A DNA stretch of 52,640 bases from an uncultured Chitinophagaceae bacterium (GTDB lineage: Bacteria > Bacteroidota > Bacteroidia > Chitinophagales > Chitinophagaceae). How positions within the stretch are numbered: position 1 is the stretch's first letter; every line of letters starts with the position of its first letter. A program made the position numbers and the translations under genes. The stretch spans positions 1 to 52,640 of the forward strand of contig CALGAP010000014.1 in NCBI GenBank assembly GCA_937958995.1. Direction: 5' to 3'. Shown piece after piece: positions 17,655-25,374 of the stretch. Below the pieces are notes generated by a model, which searched no databases, had not been told where the DNA came from, and saw only the letters and a list, made by a program, of their open reading frames with translations.

Positions 17655-18356
17655 TTAATTCAGATCACCCAGTTTGCCAAGATATTTTTCAGCCTCGGCA
17701 TAGCGCATATGCATGGGATACTTTTCTCTTATCTTTTTCAGTTGAGCGATAGCTTCTTTGGTCTTACCCAACTCGCTGTTCAGCAAAGCTGCGCGGAAAA
17801 GATATTCGGGAGCATCCACTTCATCTTCTTCCCAGGCGGCAGCGGCTTTGGTATAATATTCCACGGCTTCCTGTTTCTTGCCCAGTTCTGCGTACGCATC
17901 GCCCAGCAGTCCCCATTTACGCACTTTCATTACGGGATGACTGGCGTTGTAGTCCTGGAGGTATTTGATGGCATTGTTGAAATCGCCGAGTTCCAGGTAG
18001 CATGAGCCGGCGTAGAATTTAGCGAGGTTGCCAGCCTTGGTACCGCCATGACTTGAAACGACACGCAGGAAACCGGGTGTCTGCCCATCGCCATTCAGCG
18101 CTTTGGCAAATGAATCTATTTTATAGTAGTTCTGGGCTCTCCAGATCATGTCTTCGGCCTTTTCTTCAGCAGGGGCTACCACGTAACTGGAATAAGCAAA
18201 ATATCCGCCTACCACCAGCACCAGTGCGATAGCCACATAGGTTATGAACTTGCTGTTCCTTTCCCAGAAATGACGGGCCGTTTCCACCACTTTTTCTTCC
18301 GATGATTTTTCGGAAGTCTGACCTGTCACTTGTTTCTGCTTCACTTCAGTAGCCAT
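17655..18356 (-). CDS. membrane-anchored TPR protein (YfgM-like)
   Basis: A 233-residue protein with a short charged N-terminus and one transmembrane helix at about 38-58 (FITYVAIALVLVVGGYFAYS). Several tetratricopeptide repeats follow (about 95-228; for example CYLELGDFNNAIKYLQDY and GDAYAELGKKQEAVEYYTKA). The layout, a cytoplasmic tail, one helix and a TPR domain outside, matches YfgM-type accessory proteins near the Sec translocon, though this is only an analogy. It sits between pdhA (46 nt) and ribH (13 nt) on the same strand. Confidence 0.8.
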   Translation of the reverse strand: MATEVKQKQVTGQTSEKSSEEKVVETARHFWERNSKFITYVAIALVLVVGGYFAYSSYVVAPAEEKAEDMIWRAQNYYKIDSFAKALNGDGQTPGFLRVVSSHGGTKAGNLAKFYAGSCYLELGDFNNAIKYLQDYNASHPVMKVRKWGLLGDAYAELGKKQEAVEYYTKAAAAWEEDEVDAPEYLFRAALLNSELGKTKEAIAQLKKIREKYPMHMRYAEAEKYLGKLGDLN

Positions 18357-18402
18357 GAAAAATGTAATTTGATTTTTGAATTGTTTTTAGGAGTTATATG
18401 CT

Positions 18403-19398
18403 TTAGTCAACGATAAACGGATAATCTTTCTGCATTACGATATCCTTCAATACTTCATCATCCGACGGCCAGGGCGACTCTTCTGCAAATTTTACAGAAG
18501 CTTCTATTTTCTCAGCTACTCTTTTGTCAATGGCGTTCAGCTCGTCTTGCGTTGCGTATTTATTTTTCAGGATGGTGTTAGTCACCAGCGTAATCGGGTC
18601 GCGTTGTTTGTATTCCTCCACTTCATCCTTGGTGCGGTATTTCTGCGGGTCGGAAATGGAGTGTCCTTTATAACGATAGGTTTTCAGTTCCAGTAAGGTG
18701 GGGCCGTCTCCCTGGCGGGCTCTTTTCACTGCGCGGGCTACGGCTTCGTGTACTGCTTCGCAGCTCATACCATCTACAGAATCGCCGGGCATTTCATAAG
18801 CGTCGGCCAGTTTGTAGATGTCTTGTACGTTGCTGGTACGCTGCACTGAGGTACCCATGGCGTAATTGTTGTTTTCGCAAAGGAATACAACGGGCAGTTT
18901 CCAGGTCATAGCCATGTTAAACACTTCATGTACCATACCCTGGCGGGCGGCACCATCGCCGAAGAAGGTGAGCGCTACATTGTCGGTGCCCTTGTATTTT
19001 TCGGCAAAGGCCAGTCCGGCGCCGGTACCAATCTGGGCGCCTACGATGCCATGGCCGCCAAAAAAGTATACGTCCTTACCAAAAAAGTGCATGCTGCCGC
19101 CTTTACCTTTGGCGCAACCGGTAGCTTTTCCATACAGTTCGGCCATACAGCTTTCGGGGCTGATACCCTTTGCCAGGGCCAGTCCGTGGTCACGATAACC
19201 AGTCACGAACGGGTCTTCCTGCCGGGTAGCAGTCATACAACCCGCCGCGATGGCTTCCTGTCCAACATAAGCATGGAAAAAACCGCGGATTTTACCCTCC
19301 ATCTTATACTTCTCTTCTGCTGTCAGTTCAAACTGGCGAATCAGCTGCATTAACTCGTACCAATACAAATAGGTCTCTTTGGAGAATTTTGTGGCCAC
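18403..19398 (-). CDS. pdhA: pyruvate dehydrogenase E1 component, alpha subunit
   Basis: Thiamine-diphosphate-dependent alpha subunit of the E1 heterotetramer that decarboxylates pyruvate and acetylates the E2 lipoyl group. The ThDP motif runs from GDG (147-149) to NNN (176-178). YRDHGLALAKG and the phosphorylation-loop-like YRYKGHSISDPQKYR are also typical. The length of 331 residues is normal. The start is GTG at 19398; no ATG lies in a better position, and a TATCTTTG -7 box at 19426-19419 leaves a short leader. The beta subunit and E2/E3 are not in the window. Confidence 0.94.
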   Translation of the reverse strand: MATKFSKETYLYWYELMQLIRQFELTAEEKYKMEGKIRGFFHAYVGQEAIAAGCMTATRQEDPFVTGYRDHGLALAKGISPESCMAELYGKATGCAKGKGGSMHFFGKDVYFFGGHGIVGAQIGTGAGLAFAEKYKGTDNVALTFFGDGAARQGMVHEVFNMAMTWKLPVVFLCENNNYAMGTSVQRTSNVQDIYKLADAYEMPGDSVDGMSCEAVHEAVARAVKRARQGDGPTLLELKTYRYKGHSISDPQKYRTKDEVEEYKQRDPITLVTNTILKNKYATQDELNAIDKRVAEKIEASVKFAEESPWPSDDEVLKDIVMQKDYPFIVD

Positions 19399-19418
19399 TA
19401 TTACAAAAATTTGAGCGG

Positions 19419-19426
19419 CAAAGATA
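19419..19426 (-). promoter_or_regulatory. pdhA -7 promoter element
   Basis: Minus strand TATCTTTG is a perfect TAnnTTTG match, preceded by CCCTTA. Two CCCGAAACCC-type units lie upstream. The same CCCTTATCTTTGCC string occurs at the ndk and NrnA promoters. Confidence 0.75.
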
Positions 19427-19438
19427 AGGGGAAAAATT

Positions 19439-19619
19439 GGGTTTCGGGTTTCGTGTTGGGGGTTTCGGGGTAAGTTTTTACGGGTCGCAAACGAATATGT
19501 ATGAAAGATTTAGGTAATTCTGCCTTAACAGGCTGTATATTGCAGCCGTCCGGAACCAAAAAAGCCAAACCGGCGAATCGAAACAGCTAACCCGAAACCC
19601 CCAGGCCGAAACCCGAAAC
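19439..19619. repeat. GGGTTTCGGG / CCCGAAACCC intergenic repeat pair
   Basis: On the pdhA side (19439-19470) there are three GGGTTTCG(G) units. On the recF side (19590-19619) are CCCGAAACCCCC and CGAAACCCGAAAC. The two arms are inverted with about 120 nt between them. The left arm has several closely spaced GGG runs. Confidence 0.7.
19536..19543 (+). promoter_or_regulatory. possible recF -7 element
   Basis: TATATTGC, part of an 11-mer (TATATTGCAGC) also found 20 nt before the saccharopine dehydrogenase-like gene at 10524. It would give a recF leader of about 85 nt. Confidence 0.3.
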
Positions 19620-19633
19620 ATTCACCTCAGCCT

Positions 19634-20722
19634 TTGCTTCAACTCACCACCATATCGCTCACCAATTTCAAAAACTACCACCAGGCACGCTTCGAATTCG
19701 GCGAGCGCATCATCGGTATTTGCGGGTCTAATGGGGTCGGCAAGACCAACCTGCTGGACGCCATCTACTACCTCTGCTTTACCCGCAGCTATTTTACCCG
19801 CACCGATGGCCAGAACGTGACCACCGGGGCGCAGGGCTTCCGCATAGAGGGGCATTTTGAGAAAGATGGCCAGCCGCTGCAGACCGTGTGTATTTTGCGG
19901 GAAACGGGCAAAAAAGAGTTCCTGGTGCAGGGCGAAGCCTATTCACGCTTCGCTGACCATATAGGCCGGATACCCTGCGTGATCATCGCGCCAGACGATG
20001 TGCAGATCATAACGGGCGGCAGCGAAGAAAGGCGAAGATTGCTGGACGCTTTATTGTCACAGGTGGACCCGGCTTACCTTAAACACCTGATTGATTACAA
20101 TAAAGTGTTGCAACAGCGGAACAGCTACCTGAAATCGCTGGCGGAAAAAAGAGAACGCAACCCCGCATTGCTGCAGGTGTACGATGAACAGCTCTCGGCT
20201 TATGGCACTCCCATTTTTGAAAAAAGAAAGGCTTTTCTGCAACTGTTCATTCCCCGGGTATATGAACTTTACCGCGAAATTGCGGGGATTGAGGAAGAGG
20301 TGGTACTGGACTATGAAAGCCAGCTGTTGCAAAATTCCTTTCCCTTGTTGCTGAGCGGTTTTCGTGAAAAAGATATTATGTTGCAACGTACCATGGGCGG
20401 CATCCACCGCGACGACCTGCGTATACAACTCAAAGGGCAGCCTTTCAGGAATATTGCCTCGCAGGGACAAAGGAAAAGTCTGCTGTTTGCCCTGAAACTG
20501 GCCGAATTTGAAACCCTTAAAGAAGAAAAAGGCTTTCCTCCCCTCCTGCTTCTCGACGATGTGTTTGAAAAGCTCGACGAGCAACGTATGCATAACCTGC
20601 TGAAAAGGGTTTGCAATGGTGGTGACGGACAACTGTTTATCACTGATACCCACGAAGAGAGAATACGCCAGCATTTCGATGCCCTGGGCAAGGCTTATGG
20701 CATCGTGCGTATTGGTACCTGA
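19634..20722 (+). CDS. recF: DNA replication and repair protein RecF
   Basis: SMC-like ABC ATPase that helps load RecA at single-strand gaps. Walker A is GSNGVGKT (31-38). The signature motif lies in ASQGQRKSLLFALKLAEF and Walker B in PPLLLLDDVFEKLD. At 362 residues it has the usual length. The start appears to be TTG at 19634 (reading M-L-Q-L-T-T-I-S-L): it puts the first beta strand at the N-terminus and no upstream in-frame ATG exists. It is followed by a small membrane-protein gene and a DUF721 gene, the latter a frequent recF neighbour. Confidence 0.95.
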   Translation: MLQLTTISLTNFKNYHQARFEFGERIIGICGSNGVGKTNLLDAIYYLCFTRSYFTRTDGQNVTTGAQGFRIEGHFEKDGQPLQTVCILRETGKKEFLVQGEAYSRFADHIGRIPCVIIAPDDVQIITGGSEERRRLLDALLSQVDPAYLKHLIDYNKVLQQRNSYLKSLAEKRERNPALLQVYDEQLSAYGTPIFEKRKAFLQLFIPRVYELYREIAGIEEEVVLDYESQLLQNSFPLLLSGFREKDIMLQRTMGGIHRDDLRIQLKGQPFRNIASQGQRKSLLFALKLAEFETLKEEKGFPPLLLLDDVFEKLDEQRMHNLLKRVCNGGDGQLFITDTHEERIRQHFDALGKAYGIVRIGT

Positions 20723-20806
20723 ACGACTTGATTTTTTTAAAAACTGTTTTCTTTCCGGTCAGGTACTGTATTTAATTTTTTATATTCACAGCGAAAGTCG
20801 ATTGCT

Positions 20807-21241
20807 ATGACCATAACTCCTTCTATTACTTCGATAATAGAAAGTCTTGAACAAACTGCTGACCCTGCTGTAGCGTATTTCTCATTCACCACTGATGAGA
20901 CCGGCGAACATGGAGCGATCTGCGCCAACAAAGAAGGTCTGCGCCGGTATGCGCTTGAGTTGTTGAAAAAATCTGTTGAACTGGAAGAAAATCCCTACGC
21001 CCAAAAACTTTGTTTTTCTTCTTACGAGTGGCTGGTAAGCGACGCGGGTTATGATCTTATCCGTTCCGTAAAGCCCGTACATGCCAGTCGCGCAGAAATA
21101 ATGGCTAATCCTCCTGCACAGGAAAAAATTTCAATTCGTCAACAGCACGATTTGAACAGCAGCAAACTGGGTACCCGCCTGCTGATTGCCATGATACTTA
21201 CTTTGTGTGCAGTTGCTGCAGCTATAATTTACTTTACCTAA
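20807..21241 (+). CDS. hypothetical tail-anchored membrane protein
   Basis: A 144-residue protein. The first 90 residues resemble a small alpha/beta domain (AVAYFSFTTDETGEHGAICA, LRRYALELLKKSVEL). A polar linker and one C-terminal transmembrane helix (about 124-143, LLIAMILTLCAVAAAIIYF) follow, so it should be anchored with its N-terminus in the cytoplasm. No family is recognised. It sits between recF and the DUF721 gene, 9 nt before the latter, and is probably in the same transcript. Confidence 0.65.
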   Translation: MTITPSITSIIESLEQTADPAVAYFSFTTDETGEHGAICANKEGLRRYALELLKKSVELEENPYAQKLCFSSYEWLVSDAGYDLIRSVKPVHASRAEIMANPPAQEKISIRQQHDLNSSKLGTRLLIAMILTLCAVAAAIIYFT

Positions 21242-21250
21242 CTTGCGCTC

Positions 21251-21532
21251 ATGGGACAATACTCACTGGGCGAAGCGTTGCGATCCTTCCTCGAAAAAAG
21301 CAGGTTGAAAGGTTCCATACAGGCATTGCAGATTGAAGATGTGTGGGAGCAACTGATGGGCAAGACTATCTCCAAGTACACTGATAAGATTCAGATTCAC
21401 GGAAACACTTTATACATTACCACCAGCGTGGCGCCGCTGAAACAGGAATTGCTTTATCAAAAAGAGCAGATAAAGCAAAGGGTAAATGAGGCGCTGGGCG
21501 AAGCAGTGGTGAAGGACGTGATTATTAAGTAA
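21251..21532 (+). CDS. DUF721 (DciA-like) protein
   Basis: A 93-residue DUF721 protein (SLGEALRSFLEKSRLKGSIQ, then VWEQLMGKTISKYTDKIQIH). The family includes DciA, the DnaB helicase-loading/operating factor of many bacteria, where DUF721 is the KH-like N-terminal domain. Bacteroidota members are short like this one. Its position two genes after recF fits a replication role. The 3' end overlaps the convergent permease gene by 8 nt. Confidence 0.8.
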   Translation: MGQYSLGEALRSFLEKSRLKGSIQALQIEDVWEQLMGKTISKYTDKIQIHGNTLYITTSVAPLKQELLYQKEQIKQRVNEALGEAVVKDVIIK

Positions 21533-22574
21533 GTCTTACACGCGGATCGGCCGCGGCGTACAGGAAGTCTGACAGTATATTCACCACGATAAAAAAGAAC
21601 GATGTAACCAGCACCGATCCCATCACTACGGGAAAATCTAATTTATCCAGTGCATCTACCGTTATTTTACCGATTCCCTTCCAGCCGAAAATATATTCCA
21701 CGAAAAAGGCGCCTGCCAGCAGCTCGGCAAACCAGCCGGTGATGGCGGTGATCACGGGATTGAGTGCGTTTCGCAGCGCATGACGCCACACCACGGCGCG
21801 CCTGGTAAGCCCTTTTGCATAGGCAGTCCTGATATAATCCTGGTTCAGCACATCAAGCATGGCACTGCGGGTAAGTTGAGTGATAATGGCCAGTGGCCGT
21901 ATGCCGAGCGTGAATGCCGGGAGAATAAGATTCTGTAACGACCAGTACCGTTCGCCGGTGATTTCATCTACTTCAAACCAGTTGCCGGTAAGTCGAAGGC
22001 CGGTATAATCGCTCAGTACAAAACCAAAGACATACCCGATCACGATGCCCATAAAAAATGAGGGAGCTGAAATGCCCAACACGCTGGCGAATATGGCCGA
22101 AGTGTCCATCCAGGTGTCTTTCTTCACCGCGGCAGTCACACCTAAAGGAATGCCCAGCAGCACGGCGATGCAGATAGCAGCAAAGGCCAGCAGGATGGTG
22201 CCTGGCAGCGCTTCCATCAGTATCGTCCATACATCTTTGCGGGTTTGATAAGAGCGTTGCAGGTACGGAACCTTGAGTGCGAATTTGTTTTCACCACCTA
22301 TAAAGAGTCCGCGTAGATTTTTTTCCCTGATTTCTACTTTTGAATGAACAGCTACCGGCGACACATCATTGAGGTAAAGCAGAAAGCGCTTCCACTTTGG
22401 CTGGTCAAGGTATAATTCGCGCTGGATGTTTTGCATGGTGGCGGCATCGGCGGTTTGTCCCATCAGTAGTCGCGCCGGATCACCAAATCCCTGGAAAAGA
22501 AAAAATACCAGTACCACCACACCCAGCATCACGAGTATGCCATAGAGTATTCGCCTGGTAAAATACTTTATCAA
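21525..22574 (-). CDS. ABC transporter permease, DppB/OppB type
   Basis: A 349-residue inner-membrane permease of the peptide/nickel class. The first helix is at about 10-30 and the DppB N-terminal segment contains LMGQTADAATMQNIQRELYL. The BPD_transp_1 domain spans about 120-349, with the EAA-like loop YIRTAYAKGLTRRAVVWRHA that contacts the ATPase. A second permease (DppC), the ATPases and a binding protein are not in the window, so it is an orphan here. Its start overlaps the end of the DoxX-family gene by 4 nt (ATGA), so the two are translationally coupled. Confidence 0.88.
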   Translation of the reverse strand: MIKYFTRRILYGILVMLGVVVLVFFLFQGFGDPARLLMGQTADAATMQNIQRELYLDQPKWKRFLLYLNDVSPVAVHSKVEIREKNLRGLFIGGENKFALKVPYLQRSYQTRKDVWTILMEALPGTILLAFAAICIAVLLGIPLGVTAAVKKDTWMDTSAIFASVLGISAPSFFMGIVIGYVFGFVLSDYTGLRLTGNWFEVDEITGERYWSLQNLILPAFTLGIRPLAIITQLTRSAMLDVLNQDYIRTAYAKGLTRRAVVWRHALRNALNPVITAITGWFAELLAGAFFVEYIFGWKGIGKITVDALDKLDFPVVMGSVLVTSFFFIVVNILSDFLYAAADPRVRLT

Positions 22575-23773
22575 GGTTGATCGGTAGTTGTGGATTCGCT
22601 TTGTGTTGGTGCATCTGCCGGCTGCTCTGGTTCAGGCAGCGGCGGATTAGCCGCTACCTGGCTAATCTCTTCAAAAGCATTTTTAAAATCGAAATAACTC
22701 CACTTGCCCATGATGGTGCCGCCTTTTATGCGCATCAGTACAGGATTGGCGCGCGCTGCCGTTTTGATGGCAACGCCATCGCATGAAAGCGGAACCATCA
22801 TTGCAAATGCTTTAGGAGCGCCCTCCGCTATCAATTCATCGAGCGGCACATTGGTCACGATATATCCTTCTATATTTTTCTTGATGGCCACCTGCATGAT
22901 GGCTTCCAGTTCATCGGTCCAGTCGCCGATATCATATCCATTTCTGAGGAAAAGATATAACTGCTCGCGGTTGTCGTTCAGCAAGGCCTGAGTGGTGTCA
23001 TTGCTATAGGCGGTGGTGAGCGAGAAGTCCATGATGGCAGGCAGCCCGGTGCCTTTGCGCACCACTTTATCGTAGCGTCGTACGAAAGTGTACAGCGAAT
23101 CGTTGAAATCGTCGGGGAATTCGCTGGCGGTAAACTCCACTTCCTTACCCTCTTTCTGGTATACGAATGTAATGACCGTGCTATCGGGCACTGCGCCAGG
23201 CGGTATGCGCATTTTCTCCGGGATATTGTTACCTACTTTATAAGGCAAGCAATCCAGTATGGGTAAATGGGCCAGCACATGCCACATAAATGCCACGGAG
23301 AATATGGCGCTGAAAAAAAGAACAATCACGCTGTTGCGGGTACTTAAAATGGGTTTGATCTTATTGCGGTTCACGAAGATGAAACCGATCAGAGCCAGCA
23401 GCACCAGGTCTTTTAAAAATGACTGATCGGCAGTAAGCGGAATGCAATCGCCGAAGCAGCCGCACTCGCGTATTTTGCCCGAGAATAAAGCATATCCTGT
23501 CAGGAAGGTAAAGAAAATGATCAGCAGTAATAAAAGCCAGCTAAACAAGCGCATTTGCCAGCCTACCAGCACAGCCACACCCGCCACTATTTCAAAAGCG
23601 ATCATGATGAGCGACATCGCCAGCGTGTAGTCGTTCATCCAGTGCATGTTCCATACTTCGAAAAACTCCTGCATTTTGTAGCTCAGTCCCAGCGGGTCAT
23701 TGGCCTTTATAAGTCCTGAAAAAATAAACAACACGCCAACAATAATGCGGGCTACCGCGAGTAAGATTTTCAT
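22571..23773 (-). CDS. DoxX/MauE-like membrane protein, BT_3928 family
   Basis: A 400-residue protein. The first 150 residues are a DoxX/MauE-like four-helix membrane domain (ARIIVGVLFIFSGLIKANDP) with a conserved cysteine cluster, IRECGCFGDC (about 106-115). A further helix follows at about 148-170. The periplasmic part (about 180-375) resembles a thioredoxin-type domain with EGYIVTNVPLDEL but lacks a CxxC pair. The C-terminus is Pro/Glu/Thr-rich. The BT_3928 family commonly sits beside DUF1599 and folP in Bacteroidota, as here. A redox role is plausible but unproven. Confidence 0.75.
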   Translation of the reverse strand: MKILLAVARIIVGVLFIFSGLIKANDPLGLSYKMQEFFEVWNMHWMNDYTLAMSLIMIAFEIVAGVAVLVGWQMRLFSWLLLLLIIFFTFLTGYALFSGKIRECGCFGDCIPLTADQSFLKDLVLLALIGFIFVNRNKIKPILSTRNSVIVLFFSAIFSVAFMWHVLAHLPILDCLPYKVGNNIPEKMRIPPGAVPDSTVITFVYQKEGKEVEFTASEFPDDFNDSLYTFVRRYDKVVRKGTGLPAIMDFSLTTAYSNDTTQALLNDNREQLYLFLRNGYDIGDWTDELEAIMQVAIKKNIEGYIVTNVPLDELIAEGAPKAFAMMVPLSCDGVAIKTAARANPVLMRIKGGTIMGKWSYFDFKNAFEEISQVAANPPLPEPEQPADAPTQSESTTTDQP

Positions 23774-23833
23774 GCTTCTTGGTTTTGGTTTACGCCTGTG
23801 CTGTTTTCACGCAAATATTTTTCTATTATGAAA

Positions 23834-23878
23834 TTTCGCGCAAAGGCGCGAAGAGTTGCTTTGCGTCTTTGCGCGAAA
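23834..23878. repeat. GCGCAAAG-type inverted repeat
   Basis: TTTCGCGCAAAG (23834-23845) pairs perfectly with CTTTGCGCGAAA (23867-23878). Between them are further related units (GCGCGAAG, CTTTGCGT). It lies between the DUF1599 stop and the DoxX gene. Similar CTTTGCGTCTTTGCG strings occur as dispersed intergenic repeats in Bacteroidota and cyanobacteria. It may act as a hairpin in the transcript. Confidence 0.75.
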
Positions 23879-23880
23879 CT

Positions 23881-24432
23881 TTACCCTTTGTGCTTCCCCT
23901 CGGCAATCAATATCAGCGCAAATATGGAATAGTTAATGATGTCTATAAAATTAGCATCGATTCCCTCACTGATCAACGTACGGCCATCGTTGGACAGTAT
24001 CTGCCGGATGCGCATCAGCTTCATCAGGATGAGGTCAACAAAACTTTCCTGGCTCATATCTCTCCAGGCTTCGCCATAGTCGTGGTTTTTTGCTTCCATC
24101 ACACGCTTCACCATGTTGATCTTTTCATCAAATAATTCCTGCACGCGGCTTACGGGCAGATCTTCTACCGCCTCTTTTTCCAGGCTCTCCTGTATAAGAC
24201 CAATGATGCCATAATTAACGATGCCCTTAAATTCACTTGCTATATCATCGCTCACCAGCTTCACCCCTTTTTCCTGGATGGTGCGAATGCGCTGGGCTTT
24301 TATGAAGATCTGGTCTACGATCGAGATCGGCCGCAGCACCCTCCATGAAGTACCATAGTCTTTTGTCTTCTTCAAAAAAATCTCACGGCATGCTTGTACG
24401 GCGGCGTCGTATTGAGTGTTAGTTGTAGTCAT
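23881..24432 (-). CDS. DUF1599 domain protein (internally duplicated)
   Basis: A 183-residue protein of the DUF1599 (nucleotide modification associated domain) family. Two homologous halves are visible. KKTKDYGTSWRVLRPISIVD...IKAQRIRTI (about 21-80) aligns with AKNHDYGEAWRDMSQESFVD...MKLMRIRQI (about 110-170), each ending in an IVNYGI/IINYSI helix. The K/H-D-Y-G and the following acidic/basic positions are the likely functional residues. It is divergent from folP with a 69-nt gap and is followed by the BT_3928 gene, a conserved Bacteroidota order. Its biochemical role is not established. Confidence 0.85.
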   Translation of the reverse strand: MTTTNTQYDAAVQACREIFLKKTKDYGTSWRVLRPISIVDQIFIKAQRIRTIQEKGVKLVSDDIASEFKGIVNYGIIGLIQESLEKEAVEDLPVSRVQELFDEKINMVKRVMEAKNHDYGEAWRDMSQESFVDLILMKLMRIRQILSNDGRTLISEGIDANFIDIINYSIFALILIAEGKHKG

Positions 24433-24468
24433 GTGTGTTTGCCAGGCTTCGGAAACCCGAAACTAATT

Positions 24469-24476
24469 TATCTTAG
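24469..24476 (+). promoter_or_regulatory. folP -7 promoter element
   Basis: TATCTTAG (one mismatch to TAnnTTTG), 25 nt before the folP ATG and directly after an AAACCCGAAAC element at 24453-24463. Confidence 0.5.
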
Positions 24477-24501
24477 CGCCAAAAGTAAGTAACATCCGCT
24501 A

Positions 24502-25335
24502 ATGTTTACACTCAATTGCAAGGGCAGGCTGCTGGTTGTGGATAAACCGCTGGTAATGGGAATTATTAACACTTCACCTGATTCATTTTACCAGGGCAGC
24601 CGTTTTACCGGCACCGACAGCCTGTTGCATCAGGCAGAATTGATGCTGAAACAAGGAGCGGATATTATAGATATCGGCGGACAAAGCACTCGTCCCGGCA
24701 GCGCGCGAATTACTGCCGATGAAGAACTGCAGCGCGTGAGCGGCGCTATAGAAGTGTTACATAAAAATTTTCCCGAAGCAATTATTTCCATCGACACCTA
24801 CTGGTCGCGCGTGGCAGAAGAAGCTGTGTTGTCGGGCGCTTCCATCATCAACGACATCAGTGCAGCCACCGTTGATGAAAAAATTCTGGAAGTGGCTGCA
24901 CGCTATCAAACGCCCTATTGCTGTATGCATATGCCCGGCAATCCCGATACCATGCACCAGGTGCCGGCATATGAAAATTTGATGCGCGAAATACTCGACT
25001 ACTTTATCCGGAAGATTGAGCTGTGTCGAAAGGCGGGAATAAAAGACGTAATCATCGACCCGGGATTTGGTTTTGGCAAGACTGCCGCGCAGAATTTTGA
25101 ATTGATCAGGCGGTTGCACATATTTAAGATATTGCAGGCACCGATACTGGTAGGCGTATCACGCAAATCAACTATCTGGAAGACGCTTGGCATCACTGCC
25201 GGTGAAGCGTTGAATGGAACAACAGTATTGCACACGATAGCTTTGCAAAATGGCGCTTCTATACTGCGCGTGCACGATGTAAAAGAAGCGGTGGAAGCCG
25301 TGAAGTTAGTGGCTGAAATAAACAACGGGCAGTAA
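24502..25335 (+). CDS. folP: dihydropteroate synthase
   Basis: Folate-pathway enzyme joining p-aminobenzoate to dihydropterin pyrophosphate; the sulfonamide target. Family signatures are present: MGIINTSPDSFYQGSRF (pterin/pyrophosphate loop), DIIDIGGQSTRPGS, ISIDTYWS, IINDIS, IDPGFGFGKTAAQNFELIR, and the C-terminal LRVHDVKEA. The length of 277 residues is normal. It is a single gene divergent from DUF1599, with a hairpin across its stop. Confidence 0.96.
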   Translation: MFTLNCKGRLLVVDKPLVMGIINTSPDSFYQGSRFTGTDSLLHQAELMLKQGADIIDIGGQSTRPGSARITADEELQRVSGAIEVLHKNFPEAIISIDTYWSRVAEEAVLSGASIINDISAATVDEKILEVAARYQTPYCCMHMPGNPDTMHQVPAYENLMREILDYFIRKIELCRKAGIKDVIIDPGFGFGKTAAQNFELIRRLHIFKILQAPILVGVSRKSTIWKTLGITAGEALNGTTVLHTIALQNGASILRVHDVKEAVEAVKLVAEINNGQ

Positions 25336-25351
25336 TAGAAATCACTGCCCG
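25326..25351. terminator. hairpin across the folP stop codon
   Basis: CGGGCAGT and ACTGCCCG form an 8-bp stem with a 10-nt loop that includes the folP stop. It lies between folP and the convergent FKBP gene. There is no long T run directly after it, so it is only a probable terminator. Confidence 0.5.
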
Positions 25352-25374
25352 CTGCACATTTATATTCTGAGAAA

